This document shows positions 8,799 through 17,046 of a stretch of DNA of 64,000 nucleotides, piece by piece. The stretch lies in NCBI RefSeq assembly GCF_002531935.1, contig NZ_NWSV01000014.1, forward strand, positions 1-64,000. The letters run 5' to 3'. The first letter of the stretch is position 1. Every line of letters begins with the position of its first letter. The position numbers and the translations under genes are program-made. This DNA comes from Rhizobium chutanense (GTDB lineage Bacteria; Pseudomonadota; Alphaproteobacteria; Rhizobiales; Rhizobiaceae). The notes beneath the pieces were generated by a model that worked only from the letters and a program-made list of their open reading frames with translations, did not search any database and was not told where the DNA came from.

Positions 8799-9308
8799 AT
8801 GACTTTTTCGAAACGCGATTTTCTGAGATTGAGCGGCGGCGCGGCCGTTGCCCTCTTCGCTGTCGCGTCACCGCTGACCTTGAATCTCGACGGCCCCCTT
8901 CCTGTTTTGGCGGCAGGATGTGCGCAGGCAAAAGACGGCAATAACGGCAATGGAAATGGTGGCGGTAACGGCAATGGGGGAGGGAACGGCGGCGGCAACG
9001 GCAACAGCGGCGGCAACGGTGGCGGCAATGGCAATGGCAACAGTGGCGGCAGCGGCAGTAGCAGTTCGGGAAATGGGAATTCCGGCAGCAGCAGCGGATC
9101 CTCTTCCTCTTCCACGGGGTCCTCAGCAGGGTCAGTGGCAAGCGCGACCGAAGCTTCCGACGGCTCGATCGACGTCCGGCACACGAACGGCATTACCGAA
9201 ACCTTGCGGAGTGGCCGCTACGTCATGAAGGACGGAAAGGGCCGGACGATCATCAGCAGGCAAGCGACGCCAAACGATGTCCGCCGCCTAAGCCGCTATC
9301 TTCGCTGA
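8799..9308 (+). CDS. Secreted Asn/Gly-repeat protein (169 aa)
   Basis: The N-terminus KRDFLRLSGGAAVALFAVASP looks like a secretion signal with a Tat-like lone-arginine start, ending near LAAGCAQA; a lipoprotein-type Gly-Cys is possible. Residues about 45-85 are almost pure Asn/Gly dipeptides, followed by a Ser-rich tract. The C-terminal 45 residues are folded-looking (DVRHTNGITETLRSGRYVMK) and resemble a short beta hairpin domain. A GAGG sequence precedes the ATG. A second protein with the same Asn/Gly dipeptide tract is encoded at 12117, within the same cluster. Function unknown; surface or matrix material is a guess. Confidence 0.7.
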   Translation: MTFSKRDFLRLSGGAAVALFAVASPLTLNLDGPLPVLAAGCAQAKDGNNGNGNGGGNGNGGGNGGGNGNSGGNGGGNGNGNSGGSGSSSSGNGNSGSSSGSSSSSTGSSAGSVASATEASDGSIDVRHTNGITETLRSGRYVMKDGKGRTIISRQATPNDVRRLSRYLR

Positions 9309-9412
9309 AACGTCAGCCATACAGTCGATGGTGCCGACGATATCCTGTTCCAAATGCGCGTCGCCCGGACATGTGAGCGGTTCCGGGATAAGTGGGGATC
9401 AAACGAAGAGCT

Positions 9413-10036
9413 TTAGCGCCGTTCGCGCCACTGGAGAGCCGCTTCCGTCCTGTTCGAGACGCCGAGCTTGCTCAGAATCTGCGTCATATGGTGCTTCACG
9501 GTTTTTTCCTGCAGGTTGAGACGCAAGCCGATATGCTTGTTCGACAAGCCTTGCGAGACGAGATCCATAACCTCGCGTTCCCGTGCCGTCAGACTGTTTT
9601 TGTCAGGCGCGCCGCCATTCAGCGAACTCTCCATGACTTTCGTCGACATCGTCGGCGAGATATAGCGTGATCCGCTCAGCACTGTCTGGATGGCTTCGGC
9701 GAGGCCGCGCGAGCCGACACCTTTGAGAACATAGCCCATCGCGCCCCGCTGCAAGGCCCCAAGCAGCGTGTCCACTTCCTCGGATACCGTCAACATCAGC
9801 ACCTTTGTCGTCGGGCTGCGCGTCAGCACTTCGCCGATCGCCGACAGTCCGCCGCCGGGCATCGAGACATCGAGCAGCATGACGTCGGGGCGGCTGGTCG
9901 CAGCGATCATTGCCGCATCATCGCTGCTGGCGCCTTCGCCGACGACGGAAAAGCCGGTAATTTCCGACAGGCTGCGCGTTACGCCTTCGCGAAAAAGCGG
10001 GTGGTCGTCAATGACCCCGATGGTGATGGATGTCAT
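9413..10036 (-). CDS. LuxR/NarL-family response regulator (207 aa)
   Basis: The receiver domain is at residues 1-120 with the acidic pair IDDHPLF, the phospho-acceptor region DVMLLDVSMPG and the conserved LKGVGSRGL lysine. The C-terminal LuxR-type helix-turn-helix (LTAREREVMDLVSQGLSNK through LGVSNRTEAALQW) spans residues about 140-205. It lies 2 bp after the histidine kinase gene on the same strand, so the two form an operon and a cognate pair. Paired palindromes upstream of at least three nearby genes are candidate targets. Confidence 0.92.
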   Translation of the reverse strand: MTSITIGVIDDHPLFREGVTRSLSEITGFSVVGEGASSDDAAMIAATSRPDVMLLDVSMPGGGLSAIGEVLTRSPTTKVLMLTVSEEVDTLLGALQRGAMGYVLKGVGSRGLAEAIQTVLSGSRYISPTMSTKVMESSLNGGAPDKNSLTAREREVMDLVSQGLSNKHIGLRLNLQEKTVKHHMTQILSKLGVSNRTEAALQWRERR

Positions 10037-10038
10037 CT

Positions 10039-11427
10039 CTAGTCTCCCACTTCCATAGGCTCGAATGTCATGGTCACCGTCGTCCCTCCTTCGCCCGTCT
10101 TGACGTCGAATGCCCCTCCCAGGCTGTCGACGCGTTCGCGAAGTCCCACCAGGCCGAGGCTCGACGGCGTCACCTCGCTCGGGTCGAAGCCATCGCCGCG
10201 ATCGCTGACCTCGACATGAACGTGACCATTGTGCGAGACGGCTCTGACGGCCTGCTGAATGCCGCCGCCGTGACGATAGGCATTGTTCAAGGCTTCTTGA
10301 ACGAAGCGGTAAATACAGATCTTTACGGCAGGAGCGAGTTCAGGTCCATCATCGTCGATGAGGGTTTCCACACGGGTTTCGGTCTTGTGCTGATGCGCTT
10401 CGACCACCCGCGTGACGATCTCGGTGATCGAGGACTTCTCGATCTGCGGGAGCACCAGGCCGCTGCAGATATTGCGGATCTCGGTCATCGCTTCGGCAAG
10501 GCTCGAGCGTATCCACGCGAGCTCCTTTTCGCGCGCCTCGGGATGGGTCGACGCATTGATCAACATATCGCTGTCCAGCCGCAATGAGGCATAGGCAATG
10601 TGCTGGGCCGGACCATCGTGCAGATCGGCGCCGATGCTGCGCAGATATGTTTCGTTCAGCGCCGCCGCCCGCTGCGAGGCACGTTGCAGCCGCCGTTGAA
10701 GCCCGCGGTTTTCCGCCAGCAGCGCAGACAGGTCGTCGACCCGTTCTTTCAGATCCCTGCGTTGCGCTTCTATCGTGCGGCTCACCCGGAACACCAGGAT
10801 GGAGAGAACGAGGAAAAAGATTGCCGTCAGAGCGGCGACGGCGGCCCAGCTGCGGAGCTTGGCATGGGCCAGACTGTCGCTCAGTCCTTCCGCCGTCTCG
10901 TAGAATTCGATGACGGCGACCGCCTGTCCGGACCATGGCTGGAGCACCGGATTGTAGATTTCCATCAGCGGCTTGCCGAGCGCGCGCTCCTTGTCGCTTT
11001 CCGGATCGTTGGCGATCTCGTAGCGGGCGACGAGGGACCCTGCGAAGGCTTGCCGGAGCTTGTCGTTGACCGGAAACGTCCTGCCCACCAGCTCCTTCTC
11101 GTTCGAATAGAGGATGGTGCCGTCGCTTCGCCACAGCTTGAACGAAACAAGGCGCCTGCCGAGCGCTCCCTGACCGAGCGTCTCGTCCAGCGCCTGGGCG
11201 CTGCCTTCGTCCAGCAATGACGCCGTCTGCATGTCGGGAAGCAGCGGCGCGACGACGCTGTCCACATAGAGCGCCGTCGCAGCGCCGGAATTATGGATGA
11301 CCGCCTCCTCTATAAGATGGGTCACGAGAATGCCGACCAGGAACATGGCGGCGATCGATATGAGCCCGCCCGCGATGAAGAATTGGGAGGCGAGTGAGCG
11401 GGCATTCCAGCGGCGAAGCCAATTCAT
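10039..11427 (-). CDS. Membrane sensor histidine kinase, NarX/DesK type (HisKA_3, 462 aa)
   Basis: Transmembrane segments are at residues about 15-40 (SQFFIAGGLISIAAMFLVGI) and 180-205 (AAVAALTAIFFLVLSILVF), enclosing a periplasmic sensor domain of about 140 residues. The cytoplasmic part has a coiled coil (ERVDDLSALLAENRGLQRRL), then the HisKA_3 phospho-acceptor ADLHDGPAQHIAYASLRL and a HATPase domain with VQEALNNAYRHGGG and the glycine-rich SLGLVGLRERV. This is the architecture of kinases that phosphorylate NarL-type regulators, and such a regulator follows directly. The sensed signal is unknown; the neighbours point to envelope or general stress. Confidence 0.92.
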   Translation of the reverse strand: MNWLRRWNARSLASQFFIAGGLISIAAMFLVGILVTHLIEEAVIHNSGAATALYVDSVVAPLLPDMQTASLLDEGSAQALDETLGQGALGRRLVSFKLWRSDGTILYSNEKELVGRTFPVNDKLRQAFAGSLVARYEIANDPESDKERALGKPLMEIYNPVLQPWSGQAVAVIEFYETAEGLSDSLAHAKLRSWAAVAALTAIFFLVLSILVFRVSRTIEAQRRDLKERVDDLSALLAENRGLQRRLQRASQRAAALNETYLRSIGADLHDGPAQHIAYASLRLDSDMLINASTHPEAREKELAWIRSSLAEAMTEIRNICSGLVLPQIEKSSITEIVTRVVEAHQHKTETRVETLIDDDGPELAPAVKICIYRFVQEALNNAYRHGGGIQQAVRAVSHNGHVHVEVSDRGDGFDPSEVTPSSLGLVGLRERVDSLGGAFDVKTGEGGTTVTMTFEPMEVGD

Positions 11428-11490
11428 TTTGATACCGGTAAGAGTCTTGCCGACTAACCTATCGCTTCCTCGAAATTTTTCCAGACAGCA

Positions 11491-11667
11491 TCAGGGTAGA
11501 TCCCTGGTATCGAAGATTTCCGCGCCTCTTATGCTTTTGGTCAACTGGAGCGTATCGCCTGACATGGCTGCGCCGAAGACGTAGAGAAGGGCGGCAAGCA
11601 CGACGACAAGGGCGATGACGCATAGGTTGCAGGCGCCATTCACTCTGGATCTGTTGCTCTGGGTCAT
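11491..11667 (-). CDS. Small single-pass membrane protein (58 aa)
   Basis: The open frame runs upstream to 12066, but the ATG at 11667 has a strong ribosome-binding site (AAGGAGATCCTGAT), and the promoter elements below lie inside the longer frame, so I take the short form. It has a central hydrophobic segment, CNLCVIALVVVLAALLYVFG, at residues about 13-32 and a short polar tail. It lies just upstream of the kinase gene on the same strand and could be a target or small modulator of the two-component system. No family recognised. Confidence 0.65.
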   Translation of the reverse strand: MTQSNRSRVNGACNLCVIALVVVLAALLYVFGAAMSGDTLQLTKSIRGAEIFDTRDLP

Positions 11668-11692
11668 ATCAGGATCTCCTTCGCCCCCTTGA

Positions 11693-11758
11693 AACGGCAT
11701 GGTCCGATGCGCGTTCCACCCTCGGGACTTCGGTCCGACGAGGCTGGGACCTAGGTCC
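11693..11758 (-). promoter_or_regulatory. Paired palindromes plus EcfG-type promoter for the 58-aa membrane protein
   Basis: Reading the minus strand, GGACCTAGGTCC (11758-11747) and GGACCGAAGTCC (11736-11725) have centres 22 bp apart. After 7 bases comes GGAAC (11717-11713), then exactly 16 bases and CGTT (11696-11693), a full match to the EcfG consensus GGAAC-N16/17-CGTT. The predicted start is about 20 bases upstream of the ATG. This is the cleanest copy of the arrangement in the window. Confidence 0.6.
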
Positions 11759-12116
11759 GACCCCTGTGGACGTCGGCGGTCTCCGTCATATTTCAGGGCT
11801 GACTGGCCGGGATCTCTGGAGATTTGCGAGTGACAATTTCTGCCGACATCGAAGACAATGCCGTCGCTGCCTTCGCCGGCGCCCCATTTGACGAAGGTGT
11901 CGCCGGCCTTTGCCAGGCCCTTCTCGTGCCGATCCTCTTCGAGCCCTATGCGGCGGAGATGGCGCTCCTCGCCGATGGTTTCCGGCCGCGCTGCGTAACC
12001 GCCTTGGGTGAAAGCCGATGCGCCAATCGCGCAATTCCTACAATCATCATACAGTTTTATAATCATTCTTAATTGGAATGTGCTTCACTCGCGCCAAGGC
12101 CGAGGGAATAGCATTC
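11759..12116. other. Intergenic stretch of about 360 bp, no convincing gene
   Basis: Between the promoter of the small membrane protein and the FecR-like gene. Both strands hold open frames of 80-110 codons (minus 12066 leftward, plus 11824-12072), but neither has a ribosome-binding site or recognisable motif. Near 12040-12070 the sequence turns AT-rich, which may mark the promoter of the gene at 12117. Confidence 0.4.
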
Positions 12117-13079
12117 ATGTCGACAATATTTCGAATTCTGATCGCAGCACTGATCCTGCTGCCGACAGCCGCCTCTGCGATTGCCGACGACTGGCGGGTC
12201 GTCAAGGCGACGGATCAAGTGAAGTATACCGTCGACAGGACGAACTGGCTGGATCTGCGCGCCGGCGAGTCGGTCCCTAACAGGGCATGGGTCTCGACGG
12301 GCCCGCGCGGGCGAGTTCAGCTTGCCAGAGGGGTGGAGAGCATCACCTTCCAGCCAAATACGCTTGCCGCCATCGCCACCAACGAATCTGCTGCCATGAA
12401 GACGCAGATCTACCAGCAGGTCGGCTCGCTGGACCTTGAAATCGAGAAGCGAAGCCAGCCGCATACGGCCGTACAGACGCCCTACCTCGCGGCCGTTGTG
12501 AAAGGAACGATCTTTCACGTGACGGTCGGTAAAGCGAAAGCATCCGTCTCGGTGGATCGCGGCCTGGTCGAGGTCACCGGCTTCGCCAGCGGCCAGCGAT
12601 CGAATGTGGCGCCGGGGCAGAGCGCAACCGTCGACAATAAGGCCGGCATGACGGTGGGGGGTCGGCTATCCAAGCCCGAGATCATGTCCGTTGCTCCGTC
12701 AGTTGCCCAGATCCCGGCTGTCGGCACCACGACACTGGCCGGCGATACCGACGAAGCGGCCGAGACGAAGAACAGCTCTTCGGCGACAAGCAACAGCACC
12801 AGTTCCGGCACGAGCAGCGATAATGATGATAGCGCAAACACCGGGAGTAACGGCAATAACGGGAATGGCAACGGCAACTCCGGCGGTAACGGCAACGGCA
12901 ACTCCGGCGGCAACAGCGGCGGAAACGGCAATGGCAACGGTCATTCCAATGACAGCGGTAACAACGGGAATGGCAACGGCGGCGGCAATGGAAACGGAAA
13001 CAGCGGCAAGGGCGATAACAACGGCGGTGGCAACGGTAACGGCAATTCCGGCGATCACGGTAAGGGCAAGGATAAGTGA
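12117..13079 (+). CDS. FecR-like secreted protein with long Asn/Gly-repeat tail (320 aa)
   Basis: The frame opens at 12078, but the ATG at 12117 starts a standard signal peptide (MSTIFRILIAALILLPTAASA). Residues about 20-160 form a FecR domain: a Trp-Arg-Val start, a central GPRGRVQLARG segment and VQTPYLAAVVKGTIFHVTVG. After a Ser/Thr linker, the last 80 or so residues are Asn/Gly/Ser dipeptide repeats ending in a lysine-rich tail. FecR domains sense or transmit periplasmic signals. The stop overlaps the GTG of the downstream CHASE2 gene (GTGA), so the two are translationally coupled. The repeat tail resembles that of the protein at 8799. Confidence 0.78.
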   Translation: MSTIFRILIAALILLPTAASAIADDWRVVKATDQVKYTVDRTNWLDLRAGESVPNRAWVSTGPRGRVQLARGVESITFQPNTLAAIATNESAAMKTQIYQQVGSLDLEIEKRSQPHTAVQTPYLAAVVKGTIFHVTVGKAKASVSVDRGLVEVTGFASGQRSNVAPGQSATVDNKAGMTVGGRLSKPEIMSVAPSVAQIPAVGTTTLAGDTDEAAETKNSSSATSNSTSSGTSSDNDDSANTGSNGNNGNGNGNSGGNGNGNSGGNSGGNGNGNGHSNDSGNNGNGNGGGNGNGNSGKGDNNGGGNGNGNSGDHGKGKDK

Positions 13080-15853
13080 GAGATAGGAAGGCGGCTGGAG
13101 ATTATCTCTCCAACGGCATCAGCACGATCACGGTTCGGTTTTTGCTGATCGCCGTGATGCTGGCGCTGCCGATATTCGGGTCCCGCGTCGGCGTCCTGCA
13201 GGGGATCGACAACAGCCTTTTCGCCAAGCGTTTCCAATGGGCGCCTCGTGCCGCCACCGGCAATATTGTCTTCGTTGCGATCGACAAACATTCCCTCGAC
13301 GCCGTTGGAACCTGGCCATGGCCACGGAGCATCTACGCGACACTGCTCGACAAGCTGGTCGCCTCCGGCGTCAAGGACGTCTTCCTCGACGTCGATTTTA
13401 GCGCGTTCTCCAGCACTGAGGAGGACGAGCGTCTTGCCGCGGCGCTCGCGAGATCCGGAGGAGGGGTGCTTTTGCCGGTGTTCCGGCAGCAGGAGAAGGC
13501 GTCGTCGTCCGAGACGGCGGTGACGAGGCCGATCCCGCAGCTCCTTCAGAATGCATGGCCCGCCTTCGCCAATGTCGCGATGGATGCGGACGGCATCGTC
13601 CGTCGTTTCGATCTGGGAAGCCAGCTCGATGGGAGCCCCACCCAGTCCGCCGCATCGGCCCTCGGCGGGATCGCCAGCAGTTCCGGTTCGCTGCTGGTCG
13701 ATTTCTCGATAAGGCCCGACACCGTCCCGACATTCTCGTTGTCGGACGTACTGAACGGGACCGTGCCGGCCGACGCGATCAGAGATCGCTCGGTCGTGGT
13801 CGGAGCATCTGCGGCGGAGCTCAAAGATATTTTCGCCGTTCCCGTTTACGGCGCTATATCGGGCCCGCTCATTCATGTGCTTGCGGCGGAGACGCTGGTC
13901 CAGAACCGCTTCCTCAGGATGGTCGATCAGGCTCCGCTGGAACTCGTGTTTGCGATCTTGCTGATTGTCGGCGTGATCCGCAGCCGTTCGGCCGGCATGA
14001 TCACGATGATGGCAGTCGGACTGCTCATCGTTGTCATCGGCGAAATAGGCGCATTTGTGCTGCAGTCGCGGGACGGGATCCTTGTCGGAACGGCCGGGCC
14101 GTGGTCGACGCTGCTCTTCGCATGGATGCTCGCGTTCAACGAACGCGTCGACCTCGGCCGAATGCTTGTCGCCATCGCCAATACCGAGGCCCGAAACACC
14201 CGGCGCCTGATGCGACGGATCATCGCCGACAGTTCGGACGGTGTCGTTGCATTCGATAGCAACCTGAGGATCGTCGAGGCGAGCGAATCCGCGAAGGCCC
14301 TATTGCAAGCCGGGATCGGCGCTTCGCTTCTTGGCAGCACCGATGCCGCCATCATCGACATCGTACGCAACCTGGTTTGTAAGCACGATTCCGAACCGGG
14401 CAAGGTGCACACCGCTCTCGTCGACTTCGCCGGCACCGGAGCTTCGCAGGCTACCCATTACGAAGCGTCCGTCACGATTTCGCCGATCGAACAGCCGGAT
14501 GCGCGTCCGGCCGTGGCGCGGTCGCGGTTTGCGGGTTGCCTCATCATACGAGACATCACCGCACGTTATGACTATGAAGAGCGGCTCAAGAGGCTGTCCG
14601 AACTGGACGAACTCACCGGACTGCTCAATCGCCGGGAGTTCGCGTCTCGGCTGGCGGCCCTCCGGGGCGGGGCCCTCGTCGCGGTGCTGGATATCGAGCG
14701 TTTCTCGTCGCTTTGCGCCACGCTGGGCCGCGACGTCGGCGACGAACTCCTGCAAGCCGTGGCGGCGAGGCTCGGGCGTGCATTCGCCGGTGATTTGCTG
14801 GCAAAACTGGACGGCGATCATTTCGGCGTCGCCATTTCCGCGACGGATGCAACACCGATCGATAATTTCGCCGATGGTCTTTTGGCGCTGTTCGAAGAGC
14901 CCGTACATCTCAGCGGTGCGGCCATACCGATCTCGGTCCATCTCGGGATAGCCCGCTCCGGCGATGCAGCCCCCGGCGCTATCCTCAATGCCGCCGAATC
15001 GGCGCTCGATGCCGCGAAGGCCGCGCAAGGCCGGCGATGGTGTTCTTTCGATCCGTCTACCGCCGTTCGCCAGTCTCGCTCGCGCCGGCTGGAGCGGGAC
15101 ATGCGCGACGCGCTTCAAAACCGGCAGTTCTTCCTGCTGTTCCAGCCGCAGATCGATTTTACGAGCGGGCGCCTTGTCGGCGCGGAAGCCTTGATCCGAT
15201 GGAATCATCCCGAGTTTGGTTTGATATCTCCGGCCGAGTTCATCCCGATCGCCGAATCCTCTGGTCTGATCTGTGATATCGGCCGTTGGACGCTGTTCGA
15301 GGCTTGCACCGAGGCGGCCGCCTGGCCCGGGGAATTCGGGGTCGCCGTCAACGTCTCGGCACTTCAGTTCGAGCAGTCCGACATCGAGGCCGATGTGAGG
15401 GAGGCCTTGTCCAGCAGCGGGCTTCCGTCTTCCAGGCTGTGCCTCGAGTTGACCGAATCCGCCTTCCTCGACCAGGGCGGCGGCGTGATCGCGAAAATGC
15501 GCGCGCTTCGCCAAACGGGAATCGTCATTGCCTTGGACGACTTCGGCACCGGCTACTCGTCGATGAGCTATCTTGTCGATCTTCCTCTCGACAAGCTCAA
15601 GATCGACCAGTCCTTCGTCCGGCGAATGTACGGAAATCCGGCAGTGCTGGAAATCGTGCGGGCGATCATTTCACTTGCGCACGGCTTGAACCTGCAGGTG
15701 GTCGCCGAAGGTGTCGAGACCGAGCTGGAGGCCGAAGCGCTGCATCGGCTCGGATGCGAAACGGGGCAGGGCTATCTCTTCGGGAGGCCGCAAGAGGCTC
15801 CTCGCATGCTTTCCAGATGGAGTGTCGAAAAACGTCTATCCGCCGATGTCTGA
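13076..15853 (+). CDS. CHASE2-GGDEF-EAL cyclic-di-GMP signalling protein (925 aa)
   Basis: Residues about 15-300 are a CHASE2 periplasmic sensor (FDxxF-type start, GNIVFVAIDKHSLDAVGTWPW, DVFLDVDFS) followed by closely spaced membrane helices around 290-355. A PAS-like region follows, then a GGDEF domain from SELDELTGLLNRREF (about 505) whose signature reads LDGDHF instead of GGDEF, so cyclase activity is probably lost. The EAL domain (about 680-920) keeps AEALIRW, ELTESAFL, LDDFGTGYSS, LKIDQSFV and VVAEGVET, so it should hydrolyse c-di-GMP. The GTG start overlaps the stop of the FecR-like gene, which suggests that the FecR-like protein feeds the CHASE2 sensor. Confidence 0.88.
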   Translation: MRDRKAAGDYLSNGISTITVRFLLIAVMLALPIFGSRVGVLQGIDNSLFAKRFQWAPRAATGNIVFVAIDKHSLDAVGTWPWPRSIYATLLDKLVASGVKDVFLDVDFSAFSSTEEDERLAAALARSGGGVLLPVFRQQEKASSSETAVTRPIPQLLQNAWPAFANVAMDADGIVRRFDLGSQLDGSPTQSAASALGGIASSSGSLLVDFSIRPDTVPTFSLSDVLNGTVPADAIRDRSVVVGASAAELKDIFAVPVYGAISGPLIHVLAAETLVQNRFLRMVDQAPLELVFAILLIVGVIRSRSAGMITMMAVGLLIVVIGEIGAFVLQSRDGILVGTAGPWSTLLFAWMLAFNERVDLGRMLVAIANTEARNTRRLMRRIIADSSDGVVAFDSNLRIVEASESAKALLQAGIGASLLGSTDAAIIDIVRNLVCKHDSEPGKVHTALVDFAGTGASQATHYEASVTISPIEQPDARPAVARSRFAGCLIIRDITARYDYEERLKRLSELDELTGLLNRREFASRLAALRGGALVAVLDIERFSSLCATLGRDVGDELLQAVAARLGRAFAGDLLAKLDGDHFGVAISATDATPIDNFADGLLALFEEPVHLSGAAIPISVHLGIARSGDAAPGAILNAAESALDAAKAAQGRRWCSFDPSTAVRQSRSRRLERDMRDALQNRQFFLLFQPQIDFTSGRLVGAEALIRWNHPEFGLISPAEFIPIAESSGLICDIGRWTLFEACTEAAAWPGEFGVAVNVSALQFEQSDIEADVREALSSSGLPSSRLCLELTESAFLDQGGGVIAKMRALRQTGIVIALDDFGTGYSSMSYLVDLPLDKLKIDQSFVRRMYGNPAVLEIVRAIISLAHGLNLQVVAEGVETELEAEALHRLGCETGQGYLFGRPQEAPRMLSRWSVEKRLSADV

Positions 15854-16138
15854 CGGCTCGCCGGATTTGCGCTGAGGCGGCGCAGCCCCGATAGAAAGTT
15901 CGCCCATCGCACGGATGACGTGCTGCTCGATTTCGCAACAGGTCTCATCATATTCCCGCACCATATGCGAATTGGGCCGCCGCCTTCGAAGAGCGTCGCG
16001 CGCTTCGACTGCCATCTGGTAGGCCTCGAAGAGCTCGAGCTGCCACGGGTCGCGCGCTTCCATGATCAGCGTCCGCATCAGCGGCAGACGCATCGCTAGG
16101 CGCCTGCGTCCCGCTTCGCGGCGGTTGGATCGTGCCAT
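15836..16138 (-). CDS. Hypothetical basic helical protein (100 aa)
   Basis: I choose the ATG at 16138 because AGGAGACGGAACGCG precedes it; the longer frame to 16309 would cross the paired palindromes at 16224-16257. The protein is Arg-rich and mostly helical (MRTLIMEARDPWQLELFEAY, VEARDALRRRR) with a Cys-Cys pair and a helix CEIEQHVIRAMGEL near the C-terminus. It converges on the CHASE2-GGDEF-EAL gene and overlaps its last 18 bases. No family recognised; it sits in a stress-protein cluster. Confidence 0.6.
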   Translation of the reverse strand: MARSNRREAGRRRLAMRLPLMRTLIMEARDPWQLELFEAYQMAVEARDALRRRRPNSHMVREYDETCCEIEQHVIRAMGELSIGAAPPQRKSGEPSDIGG

Positions 16139-16223
16139 CGCGTTCCGTCTCCTGCCTGCGCCTGCTTGTGCAGGGTCTTTCGATGCTGAAATAGCGCCGG
16201 CAAATGACATTGACATGCGTTTA

Positions 16224-16289
16224 GGACCAAAGGCCGGGGTCCGTCGGACTGAGGTCTGGGGCGTGGAACGACCTTGTCTGTAACCAGTT
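16224..16289 (+). promoter_or_regulatory. Paired palindromes plus EcfG-like promoter for the glycine-zipper gene
   Basis: GGACCAAAGGCC (16224-16235) and GGACTGAGGTCT (16246-16257) have centres 22 bp apart. Seven bases later comes GGAAC (16265-16269), then 16 bases and AGTT (16286-16289). The spacing from palindrome to GGAAC is identical to the copy upstream of 11667. The predicted transcript would start about 40 bases before the gene at 16339. Confidence 0.55.
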
Positions 16290-16338
16290 GGTTTGACAGC
16301 GGTCGCCAAGGCCGCGTCTCAAACACAAGGAGGAGAAA

Positions 16339-16734
16339 ATGCTCTCTAGGCTTATTGTAAGCGCGGCAGCCGTGACGCTGATGTCCGGCGTCGCATTCGC
16401 CCAGTCCTCGACCGTCAATGGTGCGGCGGGTGGGGCGGTCACCGGCGCGATCGTCGGCGGGCCTGTTGGCGCTGCTGTCGGCGGCGTAGCCGGCGCAGTC
16501 GTCGGCACGGCAATCGATCCGCCGCCGCAAAAGGTCGTCACCTATGTCCGCGAGGCTCCGGCACCGTCCGCCCGCGTGGTCGTGAAGGAAAAGATCGTTG
16601 TCGGCCAACCGCTGCCGGAAACGGTTGTCGTAACGCCTATTCCGGATGATCCGACCTATGCCTATGCGGTGGTCAATGATCAACGCGTCATCGTCGAACC
16701 GTCGTCACGCAAGGTGATCCAGGTCATCAAGTGA
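16339..16734 (+). CDS. Glycine-zipper DUF1236-type periplasmic protein (131 aa)
   Basis: Signal peptide MLSRLIVSAAAVTLMSGVAFA is followed by a glycine-zipper segment (residues about 27-60, repeated GGAVTGAIVGGPVGAAVGG) and a C-terminal DUF1236-like part ending in DDPTYAYAVVNDQRVIVEP and VIQVIK. Such proteins are common, stress-induced periplasmic or outer-membrane-associated proteins in rhizobia. An AGGAGGAG sequence precedes the ATG. A strong hairpin follows the gene. Confidence 0.82.
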   Translation: MLSRLIVSAAAVTLMSGVAFAQSSTVNGAAGGAVTGAIVGGPVGAAVGGVAGAVVGTAIDPPPQKVVTYVREAPAPSARVVVKEKIVVGQPLPETVVVTPIPDDPTYAYAVVNDQRVIVEPSSRKVIQVIK

Positions 16735-16798
16735 CGTGATCCTCCACGCGGCCCATGCCGCGGTTTCTTCCTGAGATCATCGCTCAGAGTTTGATACC

Positions 16799-16833
16799 AG
16801 CCGCACGACGGCCGGCAACGGCGTCGTGCGGCT
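16799..16833 (+). terminator. Strong hairpin after the glycine-zipper gene
   Basis: AGCCGCACGACG (16799-16810) and CGTCGTGCGGCT (16822-16833) form a perfect 12-bp inverted repeat with an 11-base loop. No T-run follows, so termination strength is uncertain; mRNA 3'-end protection is an alternative. Confidence 0.6.
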
Positions 16834-16881
16834 AAATCAAAGATCATCATGAAAACCAAGACAGCCGCCGAGGAGAGGAAA

Positions 16882-17046
16882 ATGATCTATTCCGAACAGA
16901 AATCCGCTGGTCTTGCCGTGCCCGTGATCGCCATCCTGCTGGCCATCGCCGGCATTCTCGCCGCGCTCGTCGCCACCGCCGGCCAGCATAGCAGCGCCGG
17001 TCGCGTCTGGCTTCCCCCGGCCCAACAACAGGGGCCGGGAAAATGA
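16882..17046 (+). CDS. Small membrane protein (54 aa), coupled to BA14K gene
   Basis: I choose the ATG at 16882 over the in-frame ATG at 16849 because GAGGAGAGGAAA lies directly before it. The protein has one hydrophobic helix, GLAVPVIAILLAIAGILAAL, and a Pro/Gln-rich tail. Its stop overlaps the start of the next gene (ATGA at 17043), so the two are translationally coupled. No family recognised; probably co-functional with the BA14K-like protein. Confidence 0.6.
   Translation: MIYSEQKSAGLAVPVIAILLAIAGILAALVATAGQHSSAGRVWLPPAQQQGPGK

Noticed and set aside
11668..12066. N-terminal extension of the 58-aa membrane protein to 191 aa
   Set aside because: It would include the paired palindromes and the GGAAC-N16-CGTT promoter as coding sequence. 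The internal ATG at 11667 has a strong ribosome-binding site.
11824..12072. Plus-strand 82-aa open frame upstream of the FecR-like gene
   Set aside because: TTG start, no ribosome-binding site, no recognised motif, and overlap with an equally long frame on the other strand.
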